64,000 bases of DNA from an uncultured Bacteroidaceae bacterium (GCA_944321635.1 CALULY010000002.1:62001-126000), one strand, 5' to 3'; shown: positions 47,615-56,740, counted from the first letter of the stretch. The notes: generated by a model not told the origin, from the letters alone. Program-made: numbers and translations.

Positions 47615-48814
47615 TCACTTGAGCCTCTCGATGGCCTCACGCACTCGCCGTGCCGCCTCGACCAGTTGCTCGTCGGATGCGGCGTAGGAGAAGCGGATGT
47701 AGCCCGGAGCGCAGAAAGCGTCGCCCGACACGGCCGCCACGTGCGCTTCCTCCAGGAGGTACATCGCCAGGTCAGACGAGTCGGCTATGACCCTTTCGCC
47801 CGCACGTTTGCCAAACAACGCCTCGCACTTGGGGAACAAGTAAAACGCGCCATCGGGCTTGCGGAGCTCAAGACCCGGTGTTTCGCTCAACAGGGCAAAC
47901 ATCAAGTCGCGGCGACGCTCAAAGGCGCGGCGCATTTCCTCCACGCAAGTCTGGTCGCCGGCGAATGCCGCCTCGGCAGCCTTTTGCGCAATCGACGACG
48001 GGCCCGAGGTGTATTGTCCCTGGAGCTTGGTGCAAGCCTTGGCTATCCACAACGGAGCGGCGACAAAGCCCAGACGCCAGCCCGTCATGGCGTAAGCCTT
48101 TGAGACACCGTTGATGAGTGCCGTGCGTTCCTGCATCCCTGGGCACGACGCTATGCTGTGATGTTTGCCGACATAATTGACGTGCTCGTATATCTCATCA
48201 GAGAGCACCACCACGTCGGGGTACTTGGCAAGAACCGCCGCCAACGCCTCCAACTCCGCTTGCGAATAGACGCTGCCCGTCGGATTGGAGGGCGAGCAGA
48301 GCATCAGCACCCGTGTCGCAGGCGTTATCGCCGCCTCAAGTTGCTCGGGTGTCAGCTTGAAATCCTGCTCCATGCCCGTCGGCACGACCACGCTCTTGGC
48401 TTCTGCCAGCTTGACCATCTCGACATAGCTGACCCAGCACGGCGCGGGGATGATCACTTCGTCGCCAGGTCCGGCCACGCACATCAGGACGTTGCACACG
48501 GCTTGTTTGGCCCCGTTGCCGCAGACAATCTGCTCGGGCGCATATTCCAAGCCGTTCTCCCGGCGCAGCTTCTCCACAATCGCCTTGCGCAACGAGAGGT
48601 AGCCCGGCACGGGTGAGTAGAAAGAGTAGTTTTCGTCAATCGCCTTCTTCGCCGCCTCCTTGATGTGCTGCGGTGTGAAGAAGTCCGGTTCGCCGACACT
48701 CAGGTTGATAACGTCGATGCCGGCGGCCTTGAGCTCGGCACTCTTCTGTGACATGGCCAGCGTCGCCGAGGGCGAGAGGCGGTTGATACGGTCTGACAGG
48801 TTGTTCATCTCCAT
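47615..48814 (-). CDS. aspC: Aspartate aminotransferase (class I, PLP-dependent)
   Basis: This exchanges amino groups between aspartate and oxaloacetate/2-oxoglutarate, in the cytoplasm. The 399 residues match the AspAT subgroup Ib: substrate loop INLSVGEPDFFTPQHIKEAA, CSPSNPTGSVYSQAEL, cofactor Asp/Tyr in VVLSDEIYEHV and the Schiff-base Lys in INGVSKAYAMTGWRLGFVAA. The C-terminal Arg (FCAPGYIRFSYA) binds the substrate carboxylate. Some family members act on prephenate or aromatic amino acids, so the exact acceptor is not certain. It is monocistronic, with a terminator downstream. Confidence 0.93.
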   Translation of the reverse strand: MEMNNLSDRINRLSPSATLAMSQKSAELKAAGIDVINLSVGEPDFFTPQHIKEAAKKAIDENYSFYSPVPGYLSLRKAIVEKLRRENGLEYAPEQIVCGNGAKQAVCNVLMCVAGPGDEVIIPAPCWVSYVEMVKLAEAKSVVVPTGMEQDFKLTPEQLEAAITPATRVLMLCSPSNPTGSVYSQAELEALAAVLAKYPDVVVLSDEIYEHVNYVGKHHSIASCPGMQERTALINGVSKAYAMTGWRLGFVAAPLWIAKACTKLQGQYTSGPSSIAQKAAEAAFAGDQTCVEEMRRAFERRRDLMFALLSETPGLELRKPDGAFYLFPKCEALFGKRAGERVIADSSDLAMYLLEEAHVAAVSGDAFCAPGYIRFSYAASDEQLVEAARRVREAIERLK

Positions 48815-49053
48815 GTATTTATTGATTTGTTTTCACATTGTTGCCCATTCCTATGCCCGGGACTTTCGCGGCATCCTGCGCCGTGCAGGCCGCATCCGAT
48901 GGCGCGTGCGGCGGCACGGCAAGCATTTGGGGCGTAAAGGTACGGCAAAACCACATCCCTGCAATGACTAAACGGGAGATTTGTAATTGCATTTACTCGG
49001 CAGGAGGATGGCTCATCCGCATAGTCAGACCTTGCATTTCAGATGATTGGCTG

Positions 49054-49269
49054 TCAATCTTGCTTCTCAGTTTTTAGGATGGCCTGACAACGTATCCTTG
49101 AATCCGAGAAGCCGTTAGCTTTTATCCAATTGTTATTTTCATGCAACTTGGCCAATGCCTCCTTTTCTGTCTCTCCATCCTCGATACCTAAGATTTGCAA
49201 GCTGTCAAGTTCATTGTTGTTAGGAGCCACCGCATAACCTTCGTCGGTGTAAAAGAGATATGTCCCCAT
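49054..49269 (-). CDS. Small protein of unknown function, paired with the HARE-HTH-like nuclease candidate
   Basis: This encodes 71 residues (MGTYLFYTDEGYAVAPNNNE to ILKTEKQD), acidic in the middle and containing two conserved-looking segments, LQILGIEDGETEKEALAKLH and NNWIKANGFS. I do not recognise a family. It starts 3 bp after the stop of the larger upstream gene, so it is almost certainly co-transcribed. The base composition is more A/T-rich than the flanking housekeeping genes. A role as partner or regulator of the upstream protein is inference. Confidence 0.65.
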   Translation of the reverse strand: MGTYLFYTDEGYAVAPNNNELDSLQILGIEDGETEKEALAKLHENNNWIKANGFSDSRIRCQAILKTEKQD

Positions 49270-49272
49270 AGT

Positions 49273-50019
49273 CTAAAGGATAAAATCGAATGATTGCCTT
49301 TCAACCTCCATTTCATATTGCTTTATGAGCGAATCATAGCTTAGGAATGACACGCGCTTGTTCAACCTCAGGTCGTCGAATGCATGGAAACTCATCTTTG
49401 CTTCAAACTCCGGCTTGCGCTTGATGTCGGCAACAATTGCCATCCTCACATAGAAATCTTGCAGGTCATTGAACTTCAGCAATGAGTTCTGGATGTCCGT
49501 GGAATGCTCTATCTCGAAGAATGAGTGCGGCATATCGCGCTTGTTGAACCATATCGTGTCAATGGTGGACGAGCGTTTTATCGTTTGCGGATAGGAGTAG
49601 GGTGGCAGTTCGTCAAGGGTTGAAAGCTCTTGCAACCTTTGCCCGTCATAAAATCGCTTGTTCTTGTCTTGATTTGGGATGAACGTCCGCATATCGCGAT
49701 ACTTACCTATTATCAACAAGATGCCTTGGTAGTAGGTGTGATTGAACGTCCTGACGGCATCCGAGTCCTTATTCTTTTCTGTTTCCACCAGAATGCCCTT
49801 GTCCTCTATCTGCTTCCTGTATTTCTCAAGTCCGTACAGCCCGGGCTTTATCTTATAAATGCCTTTGGTCAACTGCACGATGCGGCGAATGCTTGCAAAC
49901 GGAGTTTTTGTCTTCCATTCGCAATCCTTTATTTTAAACACCTCCTTGTTGAGTTCGGCAAGTGTGGCCACTCCGCCCAGTTTATCCAAGGTTTCTATTA
50001 CGGCTTCATATTGTTTCAT
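49273..50019 (-). CDS. Winged-helix protein with restriction-endonuclease-like C-terminal domain (putative)
   Basis: This encodes 248 residues. The N-terminal ~70 (VIETLDKLGGVATLAELNKE VFKI... TPFASIRRIVQLTKGIYKIK) resemble the HARE-type winged helix seen fused to restriction or chromatin enzymes. The middle has STIDTIWFNKRDMPHSFFEI and then EHSTDIQNSLLKFNDLQDFY: an Asp followed by a Glu-x-Glu-like strand and a helix, the order expected for a PD-(D/E)xK nuclease, although the usual Lys is not clear. The gene is A/T-rich and lies with a 71-residue partner between housekeeping genes, which fits a small acquired defence or modification-dependent cassette. Function is inference. I do not see a methyltransferase next to it. 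Confidence 0.65.
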   Translation of the reverse strand: MKQYEAVIETLDKLGGVATLAELNKEVFKIKDCEWKTKTPFASIRRIVQLTKGIYKIKPGLYGLEKYRKQIEDKGILVETEKNKDSDAVRTFNHTYYQGILLIIGKYRDMRTFIPNQDKNKRFYDGQRLQELSTLDELPPYSYPQTIKRSSTIDTIWFNKRDMPHSFFEIEHSTDIQNSLLKFNDLQDFYVRMAIVADIKRKPEFEAKMSFHAFDDLRLNKRVSFLSYDSLIKQYEMEVERQSFDFIL

Positions 50020-50118
50020 GGCTTTTCCTGTTGGTCATCTCTGCAAATCAGGATGTAAATGTAAGAATTGTAAACCAAATCTTGTTGCGGACTTGCTTCC
50101 TTAGCCCTTGTCTTTGTC

Positions 50119-50126
50119 TATCTTTG
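50119..50126 (+). promoter_or_regulatory. -7 box for dacB
   Basis: TATCTTTG fits TAnnTTTG, 51 bp before ATG 50178. Confidence 0.45.
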
Positions 50127-50177
50127 CCCGTCACTTCCCCCGTCATGGGCGCGTGGTGGCATTTAATCATCAAGAAT

Positions 50178-51563
50178 ATGGCAAGAAAGACATTGTTTGC
50201 CGCGCTGCTGTCACTGGCGGCATTGGCGGCAGAGGCGGGGGACTTCGCGTCCCGCGTCGATTCCCTGCTGGGCGAGGGGGCCATGGGACGGTCATCGACG
50301 GCGGTTATGGTCTATGACCTGACCGAGGGCAGGGAGATATATTCCCACGACGGCGGCAAGCTGCTGCGCCCGGCATCGATACTCAAGCTCGTCACGGCCG
50401 TGACGGCGGCGGACATCATCGGCGCGCAGAGCGAGTGTTTCCGCACCACGTTGCACGTCCCGCCGCACGAGGGGGGCACGGTCAACGGGGACATCTGGGT
50501 GCGGGGCGGCTTCGACCCCGAGTTCATGGACGAAGACATGGACCGCCTCGTCGCGGGACTTGCCGCCTCGGGTGTGAAGCGCGTGACGGGACGGGTGGTC
50601 GGCGACGTGTCGATGACGGATTCCCTCTACTGGGGCGAAGGATGGTGCTGGGACGATGCACCGTCGTCGTTCCAGCCCTATATGTCCCCGCTGATGTTTG
50701 AGAAGGGACGTGTCAAAGTGACCGTCTGGCCTCTCTCCACGGGGCGGGCGGTGCGCGTGATGCCGCAATCGTCCTTTTACTCGGTTGCCGACCTGCGCAG
50801 GACACCGCCCTACGACAGCCGGCGCGCCGGGGTTACGCGAGACTGGATGGATGGGAGCAACCAGCTGTTGGTGACGGGCGATGCCGGCTATGCCTACACA
50901 CGGGAGGTGAGCATGTACCGCTCGGAGGATTTCTTCATGCACACCTTTGTCGAGCGGGCAAGGGCGGCGGGCATCGAGGTCGGGGGGTATGCCTTCGGCG
51001 AAGTGCCCGACAGCGTGGGCGAGACTTTCGCCGTGACGCACCGTCTCGACGACGCGCTGCACGAGATGCTCAAGGAGAGTGACAACCTGTCGGCCGACGG
51101 GGTGCTGTTCCAGTTGGGGCGGATCGCGGACTACCGCCACGCCGACCGTGGCGACTGCATCAAGACCGTCAAGCGGGAGATTGACGGCATGGGGCTGGAC
51201 GCGTCGGACTACAAGATCGTGGACGGCAATGGCATCTCGCTCTACAACTACGTGTCGGCGGAGCTTATTATGCGCTTCCTGCGCAAAGCCTACGACAACA
51301 AGACGGTGTGGCCGGCCATCTACGACAATCTGCCGGTGTGCGGGCGCGACGGCACTCTCAAACACCGCATGGGCAAAGCCCCGCTGCTCGGCAAAGTCCG
51401 CGCCAAGACCGGCACGGTGACGGGTGTCTCGTCGCTGGCGGGCTATGTCACCACGGCGCGGGGGCATCTCGTGGCATTTGTCATCATCAGCAACGGCATA
51501 ATCCCCATAAGGAGCGGCACGGAGTTCCAAAACGAAGTGTGCGAGATGATCTACCATCTCTGA
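50178..51563 (+). CDS. dacB: D-alanyl-D-alanine carboxypeptidase/endopeptidase (PBP4)
   Basis: This encodes a 461-residue periplasmic penicillin-binding protein of class C (PBP4) that trims or cuts peptidoglycan peptide cross-links. The signal peptide is MARKTLFAALLSLAALAAEA. The serine-hydrolase motifs are all present: SxxK at S67-K70 in LLRPASILKLVTA, SxN in LKESDNLSADGVLF and KTG in KVRAKTGTVTGVSSLAGYV. A large insertion between the first and second motifs is normal for this class. A longer upstream frame is rejected since ATG 50178 begins the signal. A G/C hairpin with T run lies downstream. Confidence 0.93.
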   Translation: MARKTLFAALLSLAALAAEAGDFASRVDSLLGEGAMGRSSTAVMVYDLTEGREIYSHDGGKLLRPASILKLVTAVTAADIIGAQSECFRTTLHVPPHEGGTVNGDIWVRGGFDPEFMDEDMDRLVAGLAASGVKRVTGRVVGDVSMTDSLYWGEGWCWDDAPSSFQPYMSPLMFEKGRVKVTVWPLSTGRAVRVMPQSSFYSVADLRRTPPYDSRRAGVTRDWMDGSNQLLVTGDAGYAYTREVSMYRSEDFFMHTFVERARAAGIEVGGYAFGEVPDSVGETFAVTHRLDDALHEMLKESDNLSADGVLFQLGRIADYRHADRGDCIKTVKREIDGMGLDASDYKIVDGNGISLYNYVSAELIMRFLRKAYDNKTVWPAIYDNLPVCGRDGTLKHRMGKAPLLGKVRAKTGTVTGVSSLAGYVTTARGHLVAFVIISNGIIPIRSGTEFQNEVCEMIYHL

Positions 51564-51584
51564 CACACCACCGCACACTGCTTG

Positions 51585-51624
51585 CGGGGGCGGGCGGCTC
51601 GACAGTCGCGCCGCCCCTTTTTCT
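51585..51624 (+). terminator. Intrinsic terminator after dacB
   Basis: GGGGCGG pairs with CCGCCCC, with additional interior pairing, followed by TTTTTC. It lies about 25 bp after the dacB stop. Confidence 0.7.
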
Positions 51625-51686
51625 TGCCCGTGGCGCACGGGCTTCCGGCGGCGGGACAGGGGGAAAAAACGGATTGCACAGCTCTT

Positions 51687-51714
51687 GTGGAGACGCGATT
51701 AATCGCGTCTCTAC
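51687..51714. repeat. 28-bp GTAGAGACGCG palindrome
   Basis: A near-perfect 28-bp palindrome (arm GTGGAGACGCGATT, one mismatch against GTAGAGACG at the left end). The same palindrome appears perfect at 59898-59925 and 60051-60078. It lies between dacB and the barrel gene; next to it (51745-51778) is a remnant resembling the left flank of the 21-bp repeat family and the 14-bp palindrome GGTCAGGCCTGACC. Confidence 0.8.
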
Positions 51715-51796
51715 CGTTATGCGCCCCTATTCAGGGGAAATGGGTCAAGGGAAAAATCCGATGAGGTCAGGCCTGACCGTGCAGTATGCCGCCTTG

Positions 51797-54115
51797 TCAG
51801 AACCTCCATGCCAGGCCGGCATCTATGCCCACCTTGAGCGCAGGGTTTCCACCGCCGCCCGCGAAGATGTTGTAACGCCGCCCGTGCAACGTCGCACGCG
51901 GCTCGATGGTCAACGACAGCGGCCCGCCCAGCGCGAAGCCAAACCCCAAGCCGCCCGTCAAGCCCGGCACGAAGGCAGAACGTCCCTCGCCGAACGCCGC
52001 TCCAAACGACGGCCCGCCGAATGCGGTGAATGAGAAGACGCGCCCCTCGCCGCGCCCACGGGCAAGGGCGGTCATGTCAAGGACATACTCGACGCTTGCC
52101 CCGGCAAACTTGGCCTCACGCCCGCGCCGGTGCCTTGCGTTGTCGATGGAGGCGACAAGGCGCACGGCAGATGCCGCCGTCAGTTGCCGCCCGTAGCCGA
52201 GACGGAAGTCATAGCCCGCGAAGTCCCTGACACCGCCACGCGCCATCAGGTTGAGCTGGCCAGCGACCCCAGCCCCGGCGGTGACGACGTTGCGCCTGTC
52301 ACCGGCCGCCTCGCCTTGCCCTGTCCGGCCGTCAGCGCCGAAACGGTAGCTTGCCCCCGCCGTCAGCGACGCGTAGATGTCATTGCCCGGCAGGTATCCC
52401 ACGCCGTAGGTGAACGATGAACGGAACACCTTGACCGAAGGCTCAAGCCACAAGCCCCATCCCTTGCCGAGGTTGAACAAGCCATGCAGCCCGAGGTTCA
52501 GCCCGACACCGCATTTGTCCTGCCCGTTGGACTTGACCGCCAGCACCGCGCCTGCAACGCCGCTCGCCTCAAACACCCGGTCGGGGTCGTAACCCCAGAG
52601 CGCGGACGAGAAATTGAACATATAGTCCAGCCCCAACGTCCCCATGTAGCTCTTGACCGGCACAAGCCCCATGCCGCGCGACGTGCCATTGTCCTCAAGG
52701 TAGCCGAGCGTGCCGCTGAGCCTAAGCCCTGAGACGGAGGTGAACCATTTGCCCACCGCCGCCGTAGCCACGGGTGAGACGAGCTGCCCCACTCCACCGC
52801 CCGGCCCGCGTTGCAGCAACGTCTGCGCGCCTGCCCCGACAGCAACGAAGAGGTTGTCAGCCGCCTGCCTGAACGTGCGCTGACCCCTCAATGCGAATTG
52901 GCCGGAGGGCAGCCGCATGAAGTTGAGACCGACACCAAGCGATGCCAGCGCGTCGATGCCGCCCACGGTCAACGTCGATGGCGAGAAGTCACAGCCATAG
53001 ACGGAGATGCGCGGCTCGATGTAGAGCGATGTGCCGCGCGACAGCTGCAAATCCACATGGAGTCCCAGCCCCGCGCCAAGCATGGCATCTGATGCCGCGA
53101 CCTCCTTGCGGAGCGTCGCCTCAAGGCCTGCGACGAGCATCAGTTCGAAGCGGCGGGACGGATCGTAGCCACCAAACACCGCATTCAAGTTGAGCAGGTA
53201 GTCCAACCGTGCGCCAAGCGCCTTGAGATTGACCCCGCCATCCTCAGCATAGCCGCCATAAAGCCCGAGCCTCAACGCCGAGGTCGGGCCAAACCACTTG
53301 CCCAGGCCGGCGGTGACGACGGGACGTGCCGACGAGAGGATGCCACGCGCCCCGGCCGAGCCATCGATGAGCGTCATCGCCCCAACGCCTGCCGTGACAA
53401 ACGTGCCGTCGAGGAACGTGCCGCCCCACTCCGTGCCGCCAGCCCTGCGGTCGTCGGGCACCATGTTGTAGGCCAAGCCCAGCGAGACCGCCCCGCCGGT
53501 GTCATAGCCGCGCCATCCGCTGATGCCGTCCACGCCGTCGGAGAGGACTGAGATCTTCGGTTCCACAAATATGTCAACGAGCGGCGAGACGTGCCACTTG
53601 AGTTGCAATGCCAGATGCCCGCCCCACTGGTCTGCCCCGACGTGGCGCACGGCCATCCAGTCGGCGCCGACAAGGCCTATGACCTCAAAAGGCCTGTCGT
53701 AATCGTAGCCACTGGCGAGGGCGGAGATGTTCAGCATATAATCCAACGAGAGCCCCCCATAGACGTGACGGCGGTCGAGGACGTTAGTGTTGACGCCCAT
53801 CCCCAATCCAAGCCGCGCCCCAGACACCGGGGTAAACCACTTGCCAAACGCCAACGTCGCCGACCACCCCGCAGGCGAAAAGCTGGATGTGGCCCTCTCA
53901 TCAGGGGTGAAAAGCAATGATGTCCCCAGCGATGCCGAGAGGAAGGTGTGGTCACGGAATGCCGTCTTGCCGAATCCCGGCCGCGCTGGCCGCCGCTGCA
54001 ACAGGTGGTCGAGGGCGTTGCCGCGCCGGACTGTGCTGTCACTCTGTGCCATCGTGGTGACGGCAGACAGTGCGATGGCGATTGCCAAGAGGAGGGTTGT
54101 GATATGTCTTTTCAT
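51797..54115 (-). CDS. Outer-membrane beta-barrel protein built of four internal repeats
   Basis: This encodes 772 residues with signal MKRHITTLLLAIAIALSAVT. The mature part is four copies of a ~185-residue unit (about 60-240, 245-425, 430-605, 610-772). Each holds GKWFT/GP...SALRL-type strand, an LDYMLN (S/N)A...GYDxxRxFE segment, and a SLYIEPRISV-type closing strand, for example SGARLGLGMGVNTN, LDYMLNISALASGYDYDRPF, TSALRLGLYGGYAEDG and SLTIEPRATLHGRRYN. The pattern suggests repeated antiparallel barrels or one very large barrel. I know no named family. It is the first or third gene of a group with two further envelope proteins upstream in the same direction, so an envelope or fimbrial role is likely. 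Confidence 0.8.
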   Translation of the reverse strand: MKRHITTLLLAIAIALSAVTTMAQSDSTVRRGNALDHLLQRRPARPGFGKTAFRDHTFLSASLGTSLLFTPDERATSSFSPAGWSATLAFGKWFTPVSGARLGLGMGVNTNVLDRRHVYGGLSLDYMLNISALASGYDYDRPFEVIGLVGADWMAVRHVGADQWGGHLALQLKWHVSPLVDIFVEPKISVLSDGVDGISGWRGYDTGGAVSLGLAYNMVPDDRRAGGTEWGGTFLDGTFVTAGVGAMTLIDGSAGARGILSSARPVVTAGLGKWFGPTSALRLGLYGGYAEDGGVNLKALGARLDYLLNLNAVFGGYDPSRRFELMLVAGLEATLRKEVAASDAMLGAGLGLHVDLQLSRGTSLYIEPRISVYGCDFSPSTLTVGGIDALASLGVGLNFMRLPSGQFALRGQRTFRQAADNLFVAVGAGAQTLLQRGPGGGVGQLVSPVATAAVGKWFTSVSGLRLSGTLGYLEDNGTSRGMGLVPVKSYMGTLGLDYMFNFSSALWGYDPDRVFEASGVAGAVLAVKSNGQDKCGVGLNLGLHGLFNLGKGWGLWLEPSVKVFRSSFTYGVGYLPGNDIYASLTAGASYRFGADGRTGQGEAAGDRRNVVTAGAGVAGQLNLMARGGVRDFAGYDFRLGYGRQLTAASAVRLVASIDNARHRRGREAKFAGASVEYVLDMTALARGRGEGRVFSFTAFGGPSFGAAFGEGRSAFVPGLTGGLGFGFALGGPLSLTIEPRATLHGRRYNIFAGGGGNPALKVGIDAGLAWRF

Positions 54116-54147
54116 CTATGTCTCTGTTTGTCGTTTGGGTTAAGCCG

Positions 54148-56190
54148 TCATTCCCTGACTTGCCCGTCGGGGAGCAGGTCGATGAGGTCGCCGTCGCTCT
54201 TGGCATATTCCTCCAAGGCCGGGTCAAGGGCGAAGGCTTGTTGCATGAACATCAACGCATCGGTCAGGTTGTCCGTGCGGTTGGCGGCGACGGCCTTGAC
54301 ATAGCACTCCTTGGCAGTGCCTCCGTCAAGCGTCCGCGCTTTAGCCCAAGCCTCATCGTTGCGTCCCATGGCAAGAAGGATGATGGTCTCGTTGAGGTCA
54401 CCCGTCGCCGCTATCACGCCGAATGCCTCGTCATAGTATCCGCCCCGCGCCGCGATGACCGCCTTGACAAGGGAGTTGCCCTCGTTGTCATCGAGCAGGT
54501 CGGCGGTGGCAAGAGCATCGTTTATCCGGTTGTCGGCAAGTTGGGACAGGGCCTGGTTGTAGATGACTTCCTGCGGTGCGTCCTCGTCCACAAAGGGCTC
54601 AAGGACGGAGCAATCAGGATGTCCGGCACGGAGGAGCAGGCGTGACAACTCGTTGGCGGCGATCAGGAACTTGGGGAAACGCTCCAACGCCTGACGGCAA
54701 CGGACAATCCTTGCACTGTCGTCCGTGGTCATGAAGATGAGCCTATGCCACTCGCTCGCCGTGAGTTGGCGACTGTCGGCGGCGTAGAGCTCACGTATCT
54801 CATCGTCGGTCTTATACCTCAGGATGGAATACTCGTAGGTGTACTCGACCTTCCTCAACCTCGGCAGGTAATCCTCGGTCAACAGCGGGCGGTAGAACGG
54901 CAGCCGCGCCATCCGACGTGAACGGGTGTCGCGGTCGGCGTAGGCAGCAATCACCTCGTCCACGGCGCGTGCCTCGTCCAGGAGTGAATCGTTGCGCAGC
55001 ATGAGGGACACGGCTTCCCAGCCTTGCACCTCGGCTTCCGAGCCCGCCTCTATGGCCGAGCGGGTCGATTGTCCCAACATGGCAAGGATGCTGTTGAGTG
55101 CAGTCTCCGTCCTCTTGCGGGCCAATGAGAGGTTGAATGCATACCTCCCATCGGGTGAGGACAGCCCCTTGACGTACAACGAGCGGAGCGAAGCCTCGTC
55201 ATCCGCCTCGATAGCGCGCAGCTGGTCGCTCAGCTTGCGGAGTTCAGCAGCATTGCCTGGGTCGTCGGGGTCTATGGCATCGCTGTTGATGACAAATGTG
55301 AGGTTGACCTCGCCGTGCGAATCCATCAGCTGCATCGTCGCACGTGGGATGTAGGCCGAGTCATTGAACTCGCGCCCCTGGAAGTCACAGTCGAGGAGAC
55401 GCAACGGATTGACCGTCCCCCTCGCAATGGTGAATGTGTCGGTGTAGATGACGCGGTTGTAATCCTCCAACGCGAGCACCACATCGGCGCGGTAGTCGTC
55501 ATTGATGCGGCTGACATAGATGGAATCGCGGTAGGGCACAAGCTCGTCCTTGGCATAACCTCCCGCCTTGACGCTCACATAGTCGTCGAGCGGGTCACGG
55601 CTCGGGTCGAAGTCGTACATCCGTTCCTGTGTTATGTTATATGCCTTGCCATCGACGACGAGGGGGCGCATATAGCTCCGCTCCCGGGTGTCAACATTGT
55701 AGACACTCGGCTGGGCGACGAGCCTTGTCCCGCTCTTGAACAGCCTGGCGGGGATTGAAAATCGTGTCCTGAGGTGGAAGTAATTGCCCTTGACCTCTAT
55801 GTCGGTCGGCTCGGGGATGATGAGTTTGCGCTTGGCTTTGGCGGCAACCACGACCTCCTCAATCTGTATCACGTCGTTGGGCATGGTGACATTGATCTGC
55901 AGCCGCCCCTTGACAGCGACGAGCGTCTCACGGTAGCCGAGGCAACTGAACTTGAGGCTGCCGTCGGCCGGCACTGTCGCCTCGTAGGAGCCGAATGCGT
56001 CCGTCGTGCCGTAGGACTTCTCGCCGGCCAAGTCGGTGACGGTCACGCCCTCGACAGGCAAGCCATGGATGTCAACGACCGTCCCTGTGACCCTTATCCC
56101 GGCTTTCTGGGCGGCGGAGGGCAGGACGGCGAGGACGGCGATGGCGAATGCCGCCACCAGCTTTAGCATAATTGTAGGGATGTAGGTCAT
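54148..56190 (-). CDS. Carboxypeptidase-like plus OmpA-motif envelope protein with helical C-terminal region
   Basis: This encodes 680 residues. A signal peptide (MLKLVAAFAIAVLAVLPSAA) is followed by a carboxypeptidase regulatory-like domain (VTGTVVDIHGLPVEGVTVTD to LKFSCLGYRET, ~30-100). A beta-rich middle region follows, then an OmpA-like motif: SSPDGRYAFNLSLARKRTET ALNSI (~350-375), which in OmpA-family domains contacts peptidoglycan. The last ~220 residues are helical and repeat-like (NELSRLLLRAGHPD, IYNQALSQLADNRINDALAT, NETIILLAMGRNDEAWAKAR), resembling tetratricopeptide repeats. It starts 10 bp downstream of the DUF3575 gene's stop (or 31 bp if ATG 56169 is used), and this pairing is common in Bacteroidales fimbria-related loci. 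The pair probably helps anchor or assemble a surface structure. Confidence 0.82.
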   Translation of the reverse strand: MTYIPTIMLKLVAAFAIAVLAVLPSAAQKAGIRVTGTVVDIHGLPVEGVTVTDLAGEKSYGTTDAFGSYEATVPADGSLKFSCLGYRETLVAVKGRLQINVTMPNDVIQIEEVVVAAKAKRKLIIPEPTDIEVKGNYFHLRTRFSIPARLFKSGTRLVAQPSVYNVDTRERSYMRPLVVDGKAYNITQERMYDFDPSRDPLDDYVSVKAGGYAKDELVPYRDSIYVSRINDDYRADVVLALEDYNRVIYTDTFTIARGTVNPLRLLDCDFQGREFNDSAYIPRATMQLMDSHGEVNLTFVINSDAIDPDDPGNAAELRKLSDQLRAIEADDEASLRSLYVKGLSSPDGRYAFNLSLARKRTETALNSILAMLGQSTRSAIEAGSEAEVQGWEAVSLMLRNDSLLDEARAVDEVIAAYADRDTRSRRMARLPFYRPLLTEDYLPRLRKVEYTYEYSILRYKTDDEIRELYAADSRQLTASEWHRLIFMTTDDSARIVRCRQALERFPKFLIAANELSRLLLRAGHPDCSVLEPFVDEDAPQEVIYNQALSQLADNRINDALATADLLDDNEGNSLVKAVIAARGGYYDEAFGVIAATGDLNETIILLAMGRNDEAWAKARTLDGGTAKECYVKAVAANRTDNLTDALMFMQQAFALDPALEEYAKSDGDLIDLLPDGQVRE

Positions 56191-56200
56191 GGTGCAAGCG

Positions 56201-56740
56201 TCATTTGATTATGTAGGAGATGGTGACACCGACGCGCGTCGGGGCAAAAAAGTCTTTGCGCACATTGGGGCTGCCTGGCACTTGCTGCCCGTCATCCCAC
56301 CGTTTGCAACGACCGCGCAACCACCCAAGGCCGATGTTGGTCTCAAGGTTCCACCTGCGACCGAGGATGAAGACGTAGCCGTAGGACAACCCCGCCGCAA
56401 AGACATCCCCGTTGCAGTTGGTGCCGCGCCAAGACAAATCGTACTGCCCCATCGACGCATTGACACCCAAGAAATGACCTGCCATCGGGCGGCCGAGCCA
56501 GCAACGCAACTCGGGACTGAGCAAATAGGCGTGCGTCTTGCTCTCCCTGAACCTGAACGGGTTGACCGTCGCCCCAAAGTCAAGCGTCACCCGCCGACCG
56601 AGGACCAACTCCATGCCGACGTTGGGCGAGGCTGTCGCCCAATGTGCCACGTTGGTCTTGACCGCCACCCTCTGCGCAAAAGACATGAGGGGACAGACGA
56701 GCAGCACCGCCATAAGGAACTTTTTTGCACAATGATGCAT
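56201..56740 (-). CDS. DUF3575 family protein
   Basis: This encodes 179 residues with signal peptide MHHCAKKFLMAVLLVCPLMS and a DUF3575 beta-barrel-like domain: VAVKTNVAHWATASPNVGME, VTLDFGATVNPFRFRESKTH, LSPELRCWLGRPMAGHFLGV, RRWNLETNIGLGWLRGRC and a final VGVTISYIIK strand. DUF3575 proteins accompany minor fimbrial subunit genes and often partner with OmpA-type proteins, as here. ATG 56740 starts the signal; a longer frame to 56812 adds a basic region with no signal value. Confidence 0.88.
   Translation of the reverse strand: MHHCAKKFLMAVLLVCPLMSFAQRVAVKTNVAHWATASPNVGMELVLGRRVTLDFGATVNPFRFRESKTHAYLLSPELRCWLGRPMAGHFLGVNASMGQYDLSWRGTNCNGDVFAAGLSYGYVFILGRRWNLETNIGLGWLRGRCKRWDDGQQVPGSPNVRKDFFAPTRVGVTISYIIK

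Noticed and set aside
47444-48103. Plus-strand open frame opposite the aspartate aminotransferase
   Set aside because: It lies on the antisense strand of a clear PLP enzyme and starts in the 22-bp array, with no recognisable domain.
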